In this document: piece by piece, positions 1 through 6,615 of the stretch
How the letters are laid out: each line of letters starts with the position of its first letter
Position numbering within the stretch: position 1 is the first letter of the stretch
DNA from: an uncultured Clostridia bacterium
GTDB taxonomy: Bacteria; Bacillota; Clostridia; Oscillospirales; Ruminococcaceae
Direction: 5' to 3'
Length of the DNA stretch: 8,159 nt
Assembly: GCA_947177545.1 (NCBI GenBank)
Contig: CAMWVF010000034.1
Coordinates: forward strand, 1-8,159
Position numbers and translations under genes: made by a program
The notes under the pieces: generated by a model
Seen by the model: the letters and a program-made list of their open reading frames with translations, nothing else
Database searches by the model: none
What the model was told of the DNA's origin: nothing

Positions 1-629
1 GTATCGGTGGGCTTCATTATGGAAATATTTACATCGCAGCGAAGTGAACCCTGCTCCATTTTACAGTCGCAAACGCCCGCATACTGCAAAAGCAGAGATA
101 TTTTTTCAACGAAAGCCTTTGCCTCGTCCGCAGAACCGATATCGGGCTCTGTAACAATTTCAATAAGTGGAATTCCGCAGCGGTTATAGTCCGCCAAGGA
201 AACACCGTTCAAATCATCGTGGATAAGCTTTCCCGCGTCCTCTTCAAGGTGGATACGGTTAATGCGTATGTTTTTCGTTTTTTTCTCGCCGTTCTCCTCA
301 TACTCGATAGGCACGAGACCGTTTATGCACAGCGGCAGGTTAAGCTGTGATATCTGGTACGCTTTCGGCAGGTCGGGGTAAAAATAGTTCTTTCTGTCGA
401 ATACCGAAAACTTATTTATGCCGCAGCCCAGCGCAAAACCCGCTTTAACGGCGTACTCAACGGCTGTCTGATTGATAATGGGCAGCGTACCCGGCATACC
501 GGAGCATACGGGGCAGCAGCGTGTATTTTTGTCGCCGCCGAACTCGGCGGAACATGTGCAGAAAACCTTTGATTTTGTCAAAAGCTCTGCGTGTATTTCA
601 AGACCGATTACAGGAATATATGCAGACAT
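1..629 (-). CDS. gatB: Aspartyl/glutamyl-tRNA amidotransferase subunit B (GatB), 5' part, cut by the window edge
   Basis: GatB binds the mischarged Glu-tRNA(Gln) or Asp-tRNA(Asn), activates the side-chain carboxylate with ATP, and receives ammonia from GatA; it acts in the cytoplasm. About 209 codons are present and the reading frame is open to base 1, so the C-terminal part of the cradle domain and the helical and YqeY-like tail domains lie outside the window. I translated it by hand. It opens with [12 protein letters not shown] (residues 5-16) and contains [14 protein letters not shown] (82-95), [11 protein letters not shown] (124-134), [12 protein letters not shown] (152-163) and [11 protein letters not shown] (191-201), all hallmark GatB blocks. 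Cysteines 24, 26, 39 and 42 form a CxC...CPVC pattern that may bind zinc. The start is ATG at 629, with AAAGGAGAG at 636-644 six bases upstream. It lies 17 bp after gatA and is the last visible gene of gatCAB. Confidence 0.96.
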   Translation of the reverse strand, partial: MSAYIPVIGLEIHAELLTKSKVFCTCSAEFGGDKNTRCCPVCSGMPGTLPIINQTAVEYAVKAGFALGCGINKFSVFDRKNYFYPDLPKAYQISQLNLPLCINGLVPIEYEENGEKKTKNIRINRIHLEEDAGKLIHDDLNGVSLADYNRCGIPLIEIVTEPDIGSADEAKAFVEKISLLLQYAGVCDCKMEQGSLRCDVNISIMKPTD

Positions 630-646
630 TTTTTTCTCTCCTTTAC

Positions 647-2098
647 TTAAAGCTTTGCAGGCACATATGCGAACTGTTTTTCATAAACGTCCGCAGCCTG
701 TATAACGGTAGCTTCGTCCCAGCGTTTTCCGATAATCGACATACCTATGGGCATACCGTCCTTATCATAACCGCAGGGTGTTGAAATTGCGGGGAGAGAA
801 GCAATATTCACCGTTACCGTGCAGATATCAGCCTGATACATCTTTGCAGGGTCGGAAATATTTTCGTTCACGCCGTACGCAACCGTAGGCGCGGTAGGCG
901 TGAGAATAACGTCGCAGCCTTCGAAAATGGAGTCGTACTCCTCGCGTATTTTCTGTTTCAAAGCCATAGCCTTTCCGTAGTAAGCGTCGTAATAGCCGCT
1001 GGAAAGAGCGTAGTTGCCAAGAAGTATTCTTCTCTTGACCTCATCGCCGAAGCCCTCGCTTCTGGAGTTGCACACAAGGTCGCTGTAGCTGTCACCCACC
1101 TCGGAACGGTGACCGTACTTAATTCCGTCATATCTTGAAAGGTTCGAGGAAGCCTCTGCGGAAGCGATAAGATAGTACGCCGCAACTGCATATTTAAGGG
1201 ACGGCATTGAGCACTCAACGATTGCCGCGCCCTGCTGCTCATACCATTTTGCAGCCTTTTCCACTGCTTCCCTTACCTCGGGGTCTATGCCATCGGCGTA
1301 AAATTCCTTTGGCATGGCGATTTTCATACCCTTTATATCCTGACCTATCTTTGCGGTAAAGTCAGGTACGTCACGCTTTGCGCTTGTGCCGTCGTGGTAA
1401 TCATACCCAGAAATTGCGTTTAAAATAATTGCGCAGTCGTGAGCGTCCTTTGCGATAGGTCCTATCTGATCGAGGGAGCTTGCGAAAGCCACAAGACCGT
1501 AACGTGAAACTCTTCCGTAAGTAGGCTTGAGACCTGTTACCCCGCAGAACGAAGCGGGCTGACGGATAGAGCCGCCCGTGTCCGAGCCGAGAGCCGCAGC
1601 GCAGAGAGAAGCTCCCACAGCAGCAGCGGAGCCGCCAGAGCTTCCTCCCGGAACTCTGCCCAAATCGTAGGGATTTTTAGTCTTTTTAAATGCGGAGGTC
1701 TGTGTTGAGCCGCCCATAGCGAACTCGTCCATGGAGGTCTTGCCAAGCATAACAATATTGTCAGCGTTCAGCTTTTCCATGACTGTAGCGTTATATGGGG
1801 GAACAAAGTCCTCCAGCATTTTTGAAGCGCAGGTGGTTTTAACGCCGTCTGTGCAGATGTTGTCCTTAATAGCGAGGGGGATTCCCGTCAAAGCTCCCGC
1901 GTTTCCGCTGTCTATGACGGACTGCGCCTTTTCGGCGGCTTTTTTAGCCTCCTCAGGTGTGACGGTGATGTAGCTTTCAAGCTGACCGTCGGTATCTTCT
2001 ATTCTTTTGAGGTAAGCCTCCGCAAGCTCTGCGGCGGAAATTTCCTTACCGTCAAGCATTTTTCTCATATCCCGAATTTTAAGCTCGGCAACGTTCAT
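647..2098 (-). CDS. gatA: Aspartyl/glutamyl-tRNA amidotransferase subunit A (GatA), amidase
   Basis: GatA hydrolyses glutamine to supply ammonia to GatB for converting Glu-tRNA(Gln) or Asp-tRNA(Asn) to the amidated form. The protein is 483 residues from the chosen start, normal for the family. It shows the amidase-signature Ser-cisSer-Lys triad: Lys78 in LAIKDN, Ser153 in [10 protein letters not shown] and Ser177 in [11 protein letters not shown]. The spacing matches the known S. aureus GatA residues Lys79, Ser154 and Ser178 with a one-residue offset. The glycine-rich stretch and the [14 protein letters not shown] block that follow are also typical. Two in-frame ATGs exist, at 2107 and 2098. 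The ribosome site GGAAAGGA (2108-2115) touches the first but sits nine bases before the second, so I chose 2098 ([10 protein letters not shown]); the longer form would add only MIK. It is the middle gene of gatC-gatA-gatB, 20 bp after gatC. No damage was seen. Confidence 0.97.
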   Translation of the reverse strand: MNVAELKIRDMRKMLDGKEISAAELAEAYLKRIEDTDGQLESYITVTPEEAKKAAEKAQSVIDSGNAGALTGIPLAIKDNICTDGVKTTCASKMLEDFVPPYNATVMEKLNADNIVMLGKTSMDEFAMGGSTQTSAFKKTKNPYDLGRVPGGSSGGSAAAVGASLCAAALGSDTGGSIRQPASFCGVTGLKPTYGRVSRYGLVAFASSLDQIGPIAKDAHDCAIILNAISGYDYHDGTSAKRDVPDFTAKIGQDIKGMKIAMPKEFYADGIDPEVREAVEKAAKWYEQQGAAIVECSMPSLKYAVAAYYLIASAEASSNLSRYDGIKYGHRSEVGDSYSDLVCNSRSEGFGDEVKRRILLGNYALSSGYYDAYYGKAMALKQKIREEYDSIFEGCDVILTPTAPTVAYGVNENISDPAKMYQADICTVTVNIASLPAISTPCGYDKDGMPIGMSIIGKRWDEATVIQAADVYEKQFAYVPAKL

Positions 2099-2107
2099 TT
2101 TTATCAT

Positions 2108-2115
2108 TCCTTTCC
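2108..2115 (-). promoter_or_regulatory. Ribosome binding site of gatA that decides between two starts
   Basis: The minus strand reads GGAAAGGA directly followed by ATG ATA AAA ATG. Spacing to the first ATG is zero and to the second nine bases, so initiation at 2098 is favoured. The site lies in the 20-bp gap after the gatC stop codon. Confidence 0.7.
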
Positions 2116-2118
2116 GAA

Positions 2119-2397
2119 TTATTCCACAACTTTAGGCACGACAAAGCAGCTTTCGCTGTTTACCGCATTCTGCAATATTTTTTCCGTTGGGAATGAGTCT
2201 GCGGAAATATCCTCCCTGAGACCGCCCAGATAAACATTATGGTTATCCTTTATCGGCTCGTAGGTAATGTCGATTTCTTTAATGGTGTCCATAATTTCAA
2301 TAATGCTCGTCATATCCTTAGCAGCTTTTTCCAGCTCCTCGTCGGTAAAGCTAAGCTTGCCAAGCTTTGACAGGTATTTTACCATTTCCAAGTCCAT
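2119..2397 (-). CDS. gatC: Aspartyl/glutamyl-tRNA amidotransferase subunit C (GatC)
   Basis: GatC is the small scaffold subunit that wraps around GatA, stabilising it and joining it to GatB. From the chosen ATG the protein is 92 residues, the usual GatC size of about 95. The N-terminal half is helical and starts MDLEMVKYLSKLGKL, the typical region with a leucine-rich start followed by FTDEELEKAAKDM. The C-terminal half carries the conserved LRED motif (GGLREDISADS) and ends with the family tail FVVPKVVE. The same frame is open back to an ATG at 2499, which would give 126 residues. That longer form would start in the loop of a terminator hairpin and include the promoter, so it is rejected; GAGGAA at 2403-2408 supports the start at 2397. 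It is the first gene of the gatCAB operon, behind the promoter at 2440-2468. Confidence 0.95.
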   Translation of the reverse strand: MDLEMVKYLSKLGKLSFTDEELEKAAKDMTSIIEIMDTIKEIDITYEPIKDNHNVYLGGLREDISADSFPTEKILQNAVNSESCFVVPKVVE

Positions 2398-2402
2398 AAA
2401 AA

Positions 2403-2408
2403 TTCCTC
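2403..2408 (-). promoter_or_regulatory. Ribosome binding site of gatC
   Basis: GAGGAA on the minus strand is followed by TTTTT and the ATG at 2397. It fixes the start of gatC at the short form, in preference to the upstream in-frame ATG at 2499. Confidence 0.7.
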
Positions 2409-2410
2409 GA

Positions 2411-2436
2411 TTCTGTTGAAATTCAATAATACAGAA
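2411..2436 (-). repeat. Inverted repeat in the gatCAB leader, at the likely transcription start
   Basis: The arms TTCTGT (2411-2416) and ACAGAA (2431-2436) are exact reverse complements separated by 14 bases. A second, overlapping imperfect palindrome, TTGAA-A-TTCAA, lies at 2416-2426. The transcript would start near 2433, so the arms sit at the very 5' end of the mRNA and just before the ribosome site. It could be an operator or a weak leader hairpin, but in AT-rich DNA of this length chance is also reasonable. Confidence 0.3.
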
Positions 2437-2439
2437 TAT

Positions 2440-2468
2440 ATTATACCACATTTTATAACGCTTTGCAA
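2440..2468 (-). promoter_or_regulatory. SigA-type promoter of gatCAB
   Basis: On the minus strand the -35 is TTGCAA (2463-2468, four of six matches to TTGACA). The spacer is 17 bases and the -10 is a perfect TATAAT (2440-2445), preceded by TGG, an extended -10. Transcription would start near 2433, giving a leader of about 36 bases before gatC. The promoter begins within about 10 bases of the end of the upstream operon's terminator. Confidence 0.8.
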
Positions 2469-2478
2469 CAAAATTTAG

Positions 2479-2520
2479 AAAAAAATTTCCTGTCTCCATT
2501 TAGGAAACAGGAAATTTTTT
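2479..2520 (-). terminator. Intrinsic terminator of the murD operon
   Basis: An 18-bp stem is formed by 2480-2497 and 2503-2520 around a five-base loop (2498-2502). In the minus-strand transcript all pairs form, with one G-U wobble between 2494 and 2506. The core is TTTCCTGT against ACAGGAAA, and the stem runs into seven Ts (2485 down to 2479). It starts 19 bases after the stop codon of the PLP-dependent gene. The plus-strand version has a C-A mismatch instead of the wobble and there is no plus-strand gene nearby, so its work is on the minus strand. Confidence 0.9.
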
Positions 2521-2539
2521 CTGAGGGACGTTGCTCCCC

Positions 2540-3838
2540 TTAAAACAGTCTAAGGCAATGCTTGTCAAACATTTCCTGCAAAGCCACAAGGATACCCATT
2601 CTGCCCGTGGGGTAGGTAAGTCCACCCTGAACGAACGCCGCAAACGGTTCGCGGAGAGGAGCGTCCGCAGAAAGCTCTATGGACGAGCCCATATTGAACG
2701 CGCCCGCCGCCATTATTATTTTTGAATCATAACCCGGCATATCCCAAGGTTCTGGTGCGACAAAGCTGTCCACCGGAGAGCCTTTCTGTATGCCCTGACA
2801 AAATGCGATAAGGTTCTCGGAATTTTTCATAAGCACCGCAGTGATGATGTCTCCACGCTTGTCGTCCTTTTTGGGGTAGCACTCAAAGCCCAGCAGGGTC
2901 ATTATCTCTCTTGTAAATGCTGCGGTTTTGAGGGCGTTTGCAGTTACTTCGGGGGCGAAGTAAAGTCCCTGATACATCAGTTTGTTCTGATTGAGGGTAC
3001 ACCCCACCTCCTTGCCCATACCCACGCAGGTAAGGCGGTACGCGCACTGCTCCACAAGCTTTTTGCTGCCTGCGATATAGCCGCCAGTTTCGGCAATGCC
3101 CGCTCCCGGATTTTTTATAAGTGAACCGACTATAAGATCCGCTCCCGAATGAATAGGCTCCTTGGTCTCAACAAATTCGCCGTAGCAGTTGTCCACCATT
3201 ACAACGATGTTGGGGTTTGCGCCTCTTGCGGCTTTGACTATTTCCGCAATTCCCGCCGTTGTCAGCGTGGGACGGAGGGAATATCCCCTTGAACGCTGTA
3301 TGTAGGCTACCTTAGCGTCCTTGACTTTTTTGAATATTTCCGCAACGTCCGGCTTGCCGTCGGGAAGAAGATCAACCTGGTCATACTGCACTCCGAAATC
3401 TTTCAGAGAACCGTTTCCGCAGCCTCTTATACCAATTACTTCCTGCAAAGTATCATATGGAGTACCCGTCAGACTCACAAGCTTGTCACCGGCGCGGAGT
3501 ATTCCAAAAAGCGCGCAGGTAAGGGCGTGAGTGCCGCTGACAAAGGTGTGGCGGACAAGGGCGTCCTCCGCGCCGAAAACCTCGGCGTAAACCGCGTCAA
3601 GGGTATCACGTCCAATGTCGCCGTAGCCGTAGCCGGTTGTGCCTGACATACAAGCCGCGCTTACCTTGTTGTTTATGAACGCCGCAAGTACCCTTACGCC
3701 GTTTGTTCTCGCGGTCTTGTCTATCTCCGCAAAGTCTGCGGAGCAGTTTTCCTCCGCCTTGTCCGCAAGCTTTAAAATTCTCTCGTCTATCTCAAAGCCC
3801 TTTGTAACTATGGGCTTTGGGTCAAAAATCTCTGCCAT
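2540..3838 (-). CDS. PLP-dependent methionine gamma-lyase-family protein (YnbB / 'aluminium resistance' family)
   Basis: This is a fold-type I PLP enzyme of the COG4100 group (Pfam Met_gamma_lyase), 432 residues, full length. The family is annotated as cystathionine beta-lyase-like or linked to aluminium resistance, but to my knowledge its true substrate is not established. Family blocks visible are TTGYGYGDIGRDTLDAVYAE (67-86), the phosphate-binding VSGTHAL (100-106), the cofactor aspartate in VMVDNCYGEF (Asp216) and the likely Schiff-base lysine in GSLIKNPGAG (Lys242), followed by GGYIAGSKKLVEQ. The C-terminal domain has MAAGAFNMGSSIELSADAP and ends TYPTGRMGILVALQEM. The start is ATG at 3838. 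Its ribosome site AGGAG (around 3850-3854) lies across the 3' end of the acetyltransferase gene, 6 bp away, which suggests translational coupling. It is the last gene of the murD operon and is followed by a strong terminator. The family assignment is secure; the reaction is not. Confidence 0.93.
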   Translation of the reverse strand: MAEIFDPKPIVTKGFEIDERILKLADKAEENCSADFAEIDKTARTNGVRVLAAFINNKVSAACMSGTTGYGYGDIGRDTLDAVYAEVFGAEDALVRHTFVSGTHALTCALFGILRAGDKLVSLTGTPYDTLQEVIGIRGCGNGSLKDFGVQYDQVDLLPDGKPDVAEIFKKVKDAKVAYIQRSRGYSLRPTLTTAGIAEIVKAARGANPNIVVMVDNCYGEFVETKEPIHSGADLIVGSLIKNPGAGIAETGGYIAGSKKLVEQCAYRLTCVGMGKEVGCTLNQNKLMYQGLYFAPEVTANALKTAAFTREIMTLLGFECYPKKDDKRGDIITAVLMKNSENLIAFCQGIQKGSPVDSFVAPEPWDMPGYDSKIIMAAGAFNMGSSIELSADAPLREPFAAFVQGGLTYPTGRMGILVALQEMFDKHCLRLF

Positions 3839-3844
3839 AAAAAA

Positions 3845-4582
3845 TCATTCTCCTATCAAAAGTTCATATAATATATCCTCTGCGATCGGCTCAAATCCTA
3901 TCGCTTCATAAAAGGTTTTTCTGTGATCAAGGGCGAAAAGGTGCATGGCTTTTTCTTCCTTTGCAAGCTTATCCGCAAGGCAGTACAAAAGCCGCCTTGC
4001 TCCGCCCTTTCCCCTTGCGGACGCCGCCGTCGCTATGTGGGAAACAAACACAAAGCCGTCTATGTCAAAGTCCCTTGTGACGGTAGTTTCACCGCAGTAA
4101 TAAATCTCGGAAACGCCGTGCCTGATACGGTGGGATATATCCACGTACCAATCCTCGAAGCTGCCCATATTTTCAAAGCCCTCTGCAAGGATTTTGTAGC
4201 ACTCGTCCGTACATCCGTTTATCGTTATATCGCCGAAGCTTATGTCCGTCTCGTTAGGTACAGCTCTGAACAGCGTCCTGTTCCGCATTTGGTAACCGTC
4301 AAGCTGTAAAAGCGTCCCGCCCGATATTTCTATATTTGCGGGCTTGGTCATTTTTATCAGCATTGCAATGTCGTCCGCGTCAGCGTGTCCGTCAATTACC
4401 ATTGAAGAATTGTAAATGTGTACCGTGCCTGTACTGCCGTCGGAGTTTTCGCAGGAAAAAAATCTGCAAAAATCGTACCCCGAACCGTAAGCATTGTACG
4501 CCGCCGCGATTTTTCTGCCGTAATAGCTTTTTGCAAGGCGGCTGGGTATGTCATCAAAAATTTGTTTTATCAAAGTATGCAC
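3845..4582 (-). CDS. GNAT-family N-acetyltransferase, GTG start, substrate unknown
   Basis: A predicted cytoplasmic acetyl-CoA-dependent acyltransferase of 245 residues. The GNAT signature is in the C-terminal half: strand FVFVSHIATAASA (178-190) followed by the acetyl-CoA pyrophosphate loop RGKGGARRLL (190-199), helix LADKLAKEE, strand MHLFAL, and the closing motif FYEAIGFEPI (224-233). The first 110 residues show no catalytic motif that I recognise. They include a predicted strand-helix pattern (TVHIYNSSMVIDGHADADDI, 53-72) and may be a degenerate second GNAT-like half; this is inference. The start is GTG at 4582, overlapping the end of the upstream peptidase gene by 13 bp. There is only a weak purine-rich stretch (GAAAAG) before it, so translation probably depends on coupling. 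The next gene follows after 6 bp. The family is secure; the substrate cannot be told from sequence. Confidence 0.87.
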   Translation of the reverse strand: MHTLIKQIFDDIPSRLAKSYYGRKIAAAYNAYGSGYDFCRFFSCENSDGSTGTVHIYNSSMVIDGHADADDIAMLIKMTKPANIEISGGTLLQLDGYQMRNRTLFRAVPNETDISFGDITINGCTDECYKILAEGFENMGSFEDWYVDISHRIRHGVSEIYYCGETTVTRDFDIDGFVFVSHIATAASARGKGGARRLLYCLADKLAKEEKAMHLFALDHRKTFYEAIGFEPIAEDILYELLIGE

Positions 4583-5592
4583 ATCTTTTCAATCATTATT
4601 TCCGCAAGCCTTTGGCAGTCCTCCAAATCGGAGATTTTTACTGTACAGGAGGGCGAATGTAAATACCGGCATGGAGCCGATATTGCCATTGTGCGAACGC
4701 CGCCGCGGGAAATATGAATTGCCCCGCTGTCGTTTCCGCCCGCAACCATAGTTTTTGTCTGCCAGCCTATGCCCTGCTCCGAAGCCGCTGTTTTGGAAAT
4801 ATTGTACAGCTCCCTGTCGTAAATCGTGGAGCGATCCATGTGTGAAACCACCGCGCCCTTTCCAAGCTCGCAGCAGCGTTTTTCTCCCGCTGCAAGAGGA
4901 ATGTCCGCCGCAGTTGTGGCTTCAAGAACAAGGGCAAAATCGGGGTCAACCGTATACGCTGCGGTGCGTGAGCCGCGAAGTCCAACTTCTTCCTGCACCA
5001 CGAATGTGAACACGCAGTCGTACTCAAGCTCTGACTTTATCAACTCTATCATTACGCAGCAGCCGAAGTGGTCGTCGATAGCCTTACCCTTTACAAAGCC
5101 GTCCCCGAAACGCAGAAAATCCGAGTCGAAATGCACCCTGTCACCGAGGGATACAAGCTTCTCGGCAGCAGACTTGTCAGCCGCGCCGATGTCCGCATAA
5201 AGGGAGGAAAATTTCGGCGCGGTTTTCTTTTCCTCGGCGGAAAGATTATGCACCGCCTTTGCACCGATAACGCCAACTATGCCGCTGTCCCCCACTCTTA
5301 CGGGTCTGCCTATGACCACTCTCGGGTCAACACCGCCCACGGGGGAAATTGTCAGCGTGCCGTCGGATTTTACCGAAGTGACAATCATGCCAACCTCGTC
5401 CATGTGGGCGGAAATCATTACCTTATTTTTTGCGGATTTTTTGCCTTTTTTGTAAGCAATAATATTTCCCAATGGGTCGACGGTGTACTCGCAGTGTCCC
5501 GAAATTTCGGAAATAATAAAGTCGCGGACTCTGCTCTCGTCCCCCGAAGTACCGTTAATGAGGCAGAGCTTTTCAAGCAATTCTATGTTCAT
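4570..5592 (-). CDS. M42-family metallo-aminopeptidase (glutamyl aminopeptidase/TET type), copy 2 of the tandem pair
   Basis: M42 enzymes are dinuclear metal aminopeptidases, typically forming tetrahedral 12-mers that clear peptides in the cytoplasm. The protein is 340 residues, within the family range. Metal-site and catalytic residues can be placed: His63 and Asp65 in SAHMDEVG, bridging Asp173 in KAIDDHFG, the catalytic/ligand pair Glu201-Glu202 in VVQEEVGLRG, Glu224 in LVLEATTAAD, and His312 in RYLHSP. NGTSGDE (13-19) and GGNDSGAIHISRGG (285-298) are also typical. The fourth ligand is Glu where its neighbour has Asp. An inserted PDZ-like or beta domain is expected at about 68-160. No signal peptide is visible. 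The start ATG at 5592 overlaps the TGA of the previous gene (ATGA), with AGGGAGG at 5600-5606. Its own end overlaps the GNAT gene by 13 bp. The peptide specificity is not readable from sequence. Confidence 0.94.
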   Translation of the reverse strand: MNIELLEKLCLINGTSGDESRVRDFIISEISGHCEYTVDPLGNIIAYKKGKKSAKNKVMISAHMDEVGMIVTSVKSDGTLTISPVGGVDPRVVIGRPVRVGDSGIVGVIGAKAVHNLSAEEKKTAPKFSSLYADIGAADKSAAEKLVSLGDRVHFDSDFLRFGDGFVKGKAIDDHFGCCVMIELIKSELEYDCVFTFVVQEEVGLRGSRTAAYTVDPDFALVLEATTAADIPLAAGEKRCCELGKGAVVSHMDRSTIYDRELYNISKTAASEQGIGWQTKTMVAGGNDSGAIHISRGGVRTMAISAPCRYLHSPSCTVKISDLEDCQRLAEIMIEKMCIL

Positions 5593-6602
5593 ACTCTTAC
5601 CTCCCTGAGATACGCGGCAATAAGCTGCGCCGTGTTTTCAACGTCCGAAAGAGAAATTACCTCAACGGGCGTGTGCATATATTTTAACGGTATTGAAAGC
5701 GTTACCGCCTTTGCGCCGCTGTTGTTTACGGAAAATCTGTCGGCGTTAGTGCCAGTCTCGCCAGCCATTACTTCGATTTGATAGGGCAAATTGTTTTTCA
5801 CGGCAATCGTTTTCATTTGCTCGGAAAGTTCCCTGTCAAGCACTGGGGAAAAGCCTATCATGCAGCCCTTGCCCATTTTTCCGCACTTTTCCTCTTTGTC
5901 GTCTGCGGTAAGGGCGAAACTTACGTCCACCGCTATGGCAATGTCGGGATTAATTTCGTACGCGGCAATTTTTGCGCCCCGCTCCCCCACTTCCTCCTGC
6001 GCGGAGAAAAGAACTGTGACTTCACATTCCAAGTTGTCGTTTTTCACAAACTCCAAAGCTCTGAGTATCGCTCCAACGCCGCTTCTGTCGTCAAGAGCCG
6101 CACCTGTTATCATGTCCCCCTGCATTTTTTGACAATGCGCCGCGAAAATGATTTTATCGCCGAGGGAGACAACCTGCTCCGCCTGCGCCTTGCTCATGCC
6201 GATATCAATGCAGATGTCCTCCATTTCAGGAACAGCACTCTCGTCCTTTTCAAGGTGGGGAGGCATTGAGCAGATAATTCCCGCTATTGGCTTTTTGCCT
6301 AAAACTGTTACCTGCTGCGCAAAAAGCAGACGACGGTCTATTCCTCCGCAGCCCGAAACTTTTAAGAAACCGTCCTCAGTGATGTAGGTCACAACAAGTC
6401 CTATCCTGTCGATATGAGCGTCTATCAGGACGTGTGGCTTGCCGCCCTTAGTACCGAGATGTCCCACAACGTTGTTGTTTTTTATGAAGCAGTCATCGGC
6501 GTACTGTTTTAAATAAGAAAGTGCAAGCTCTGCCGCCGCTTTCTCGTCGCCAGAAACGCCGCTGCTGTCCGCAAGGGACATTATTGTTTTTTCTAAATCC
6601 AT
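5589..6602 (-). CDS. M42-family metallo-aminopeptidase, copy 1 of the tandem pair
   Basis: A second, clearly diverged M42 peptidase of 337 residues in the order expected for the family. Candidate metal and catalytic residues are all present: His63 and Asp65 in DAHIDRIG, Asp171 in GAALDDRSG, Glu203-Glu204 in SAQEEVGERG, Asp226 in IAVDVS, and His310 in KYMHTPVE. The block GETGTNADRFSVNNSG (281-296) matches the family's GGTGTDA-type region near the active site, though in a less conserved form. Position 66 is Arg, where the neighbouring copy has the common Glu. No signal peptide is seen. The start is ATG at 6602 with AGAGGT six bases upstream, 13 bp after murD. The 3' end overlaps the next M42 gene by 4 bp, so the two are almost surely made together and might mix in one oligomer (inference). 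Specificity is unknown. Confidence 0.94.
   Translation of the reverse strand: MDLEKTIMSLADSSGVSGDEKAAAELALSYLKQYADDCFIKNNNVVGHLGTKGGKPHVLIDAHIDRIGLVVTYITEDGFLKVSGCGGIDRRLLFAQQVTVLGKKPIAGIICSMPPHLEKDESAVPEMEDICIDIGMSKAQAEQVVSLGDKIIFAAHCQKMQGDMITGAALDDRSGVGAILRALEFVKNDNLECEVTVLFSAQEEVGERGAKIAAYEINPDIAIAVDVSFALTADDKEEKCGKMGKGCMIGFSPVLDRELSEQMKTIAVKNNLPYQIEVMAGETGTNADRFSVNNSGAKAVTLSIPLKYMHTPVEVISLSDVENTAQLIAAYLREVRV
5600..5606 (-). promoter_or_regulatory. Strong ribosome binding site inside the end of the upstream M42 gene
   Basis: AGGGAGG on the minus strand, seven bases before the ATG at 5592, lies within the last codons (LREV) of the preceding peptidase gene. Together with the ATGA stop/start overlap this supports coupled but independently strong translation of the second copy. 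Confidence 0.7.
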
Positions 6603-6615
6603 AATAAGACCTCTT

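Noticed and set aside
2398..2499. 34-residue N-terminal extension of GatC from the ATG at 2499
   Set aside because: The extension would start in the loop of the terminator hairpin and run through the promoter -35 and -10; GatC proteins are about 95 residues and the short start has its own ribosome site.
2479..2520. The terminator working in both directions
   Set aside because: The plus-strand stem has a C-A mismatch and no plus-strand gene ends nearby, so only the minus-strand function is supported.
3923..4309. 128-codon open frame on the plus strand
   Set aside because: Antisense to the GNAT gene, whose acetyl-CoA motif is on the minus strand.
5068..5781. 237-codon open frame on the plus strand
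   Set aside because: It lies wholly antisense to the two M42 peptidase genes, which carry full catalytic motifs; the translation resembles no protein I know and has no credible ribosome site.
5778..6269. 163-codon open frame on the plus strand
   Set aside because: Antisense to the first M42 gene, with no recognisable domain or start signal.
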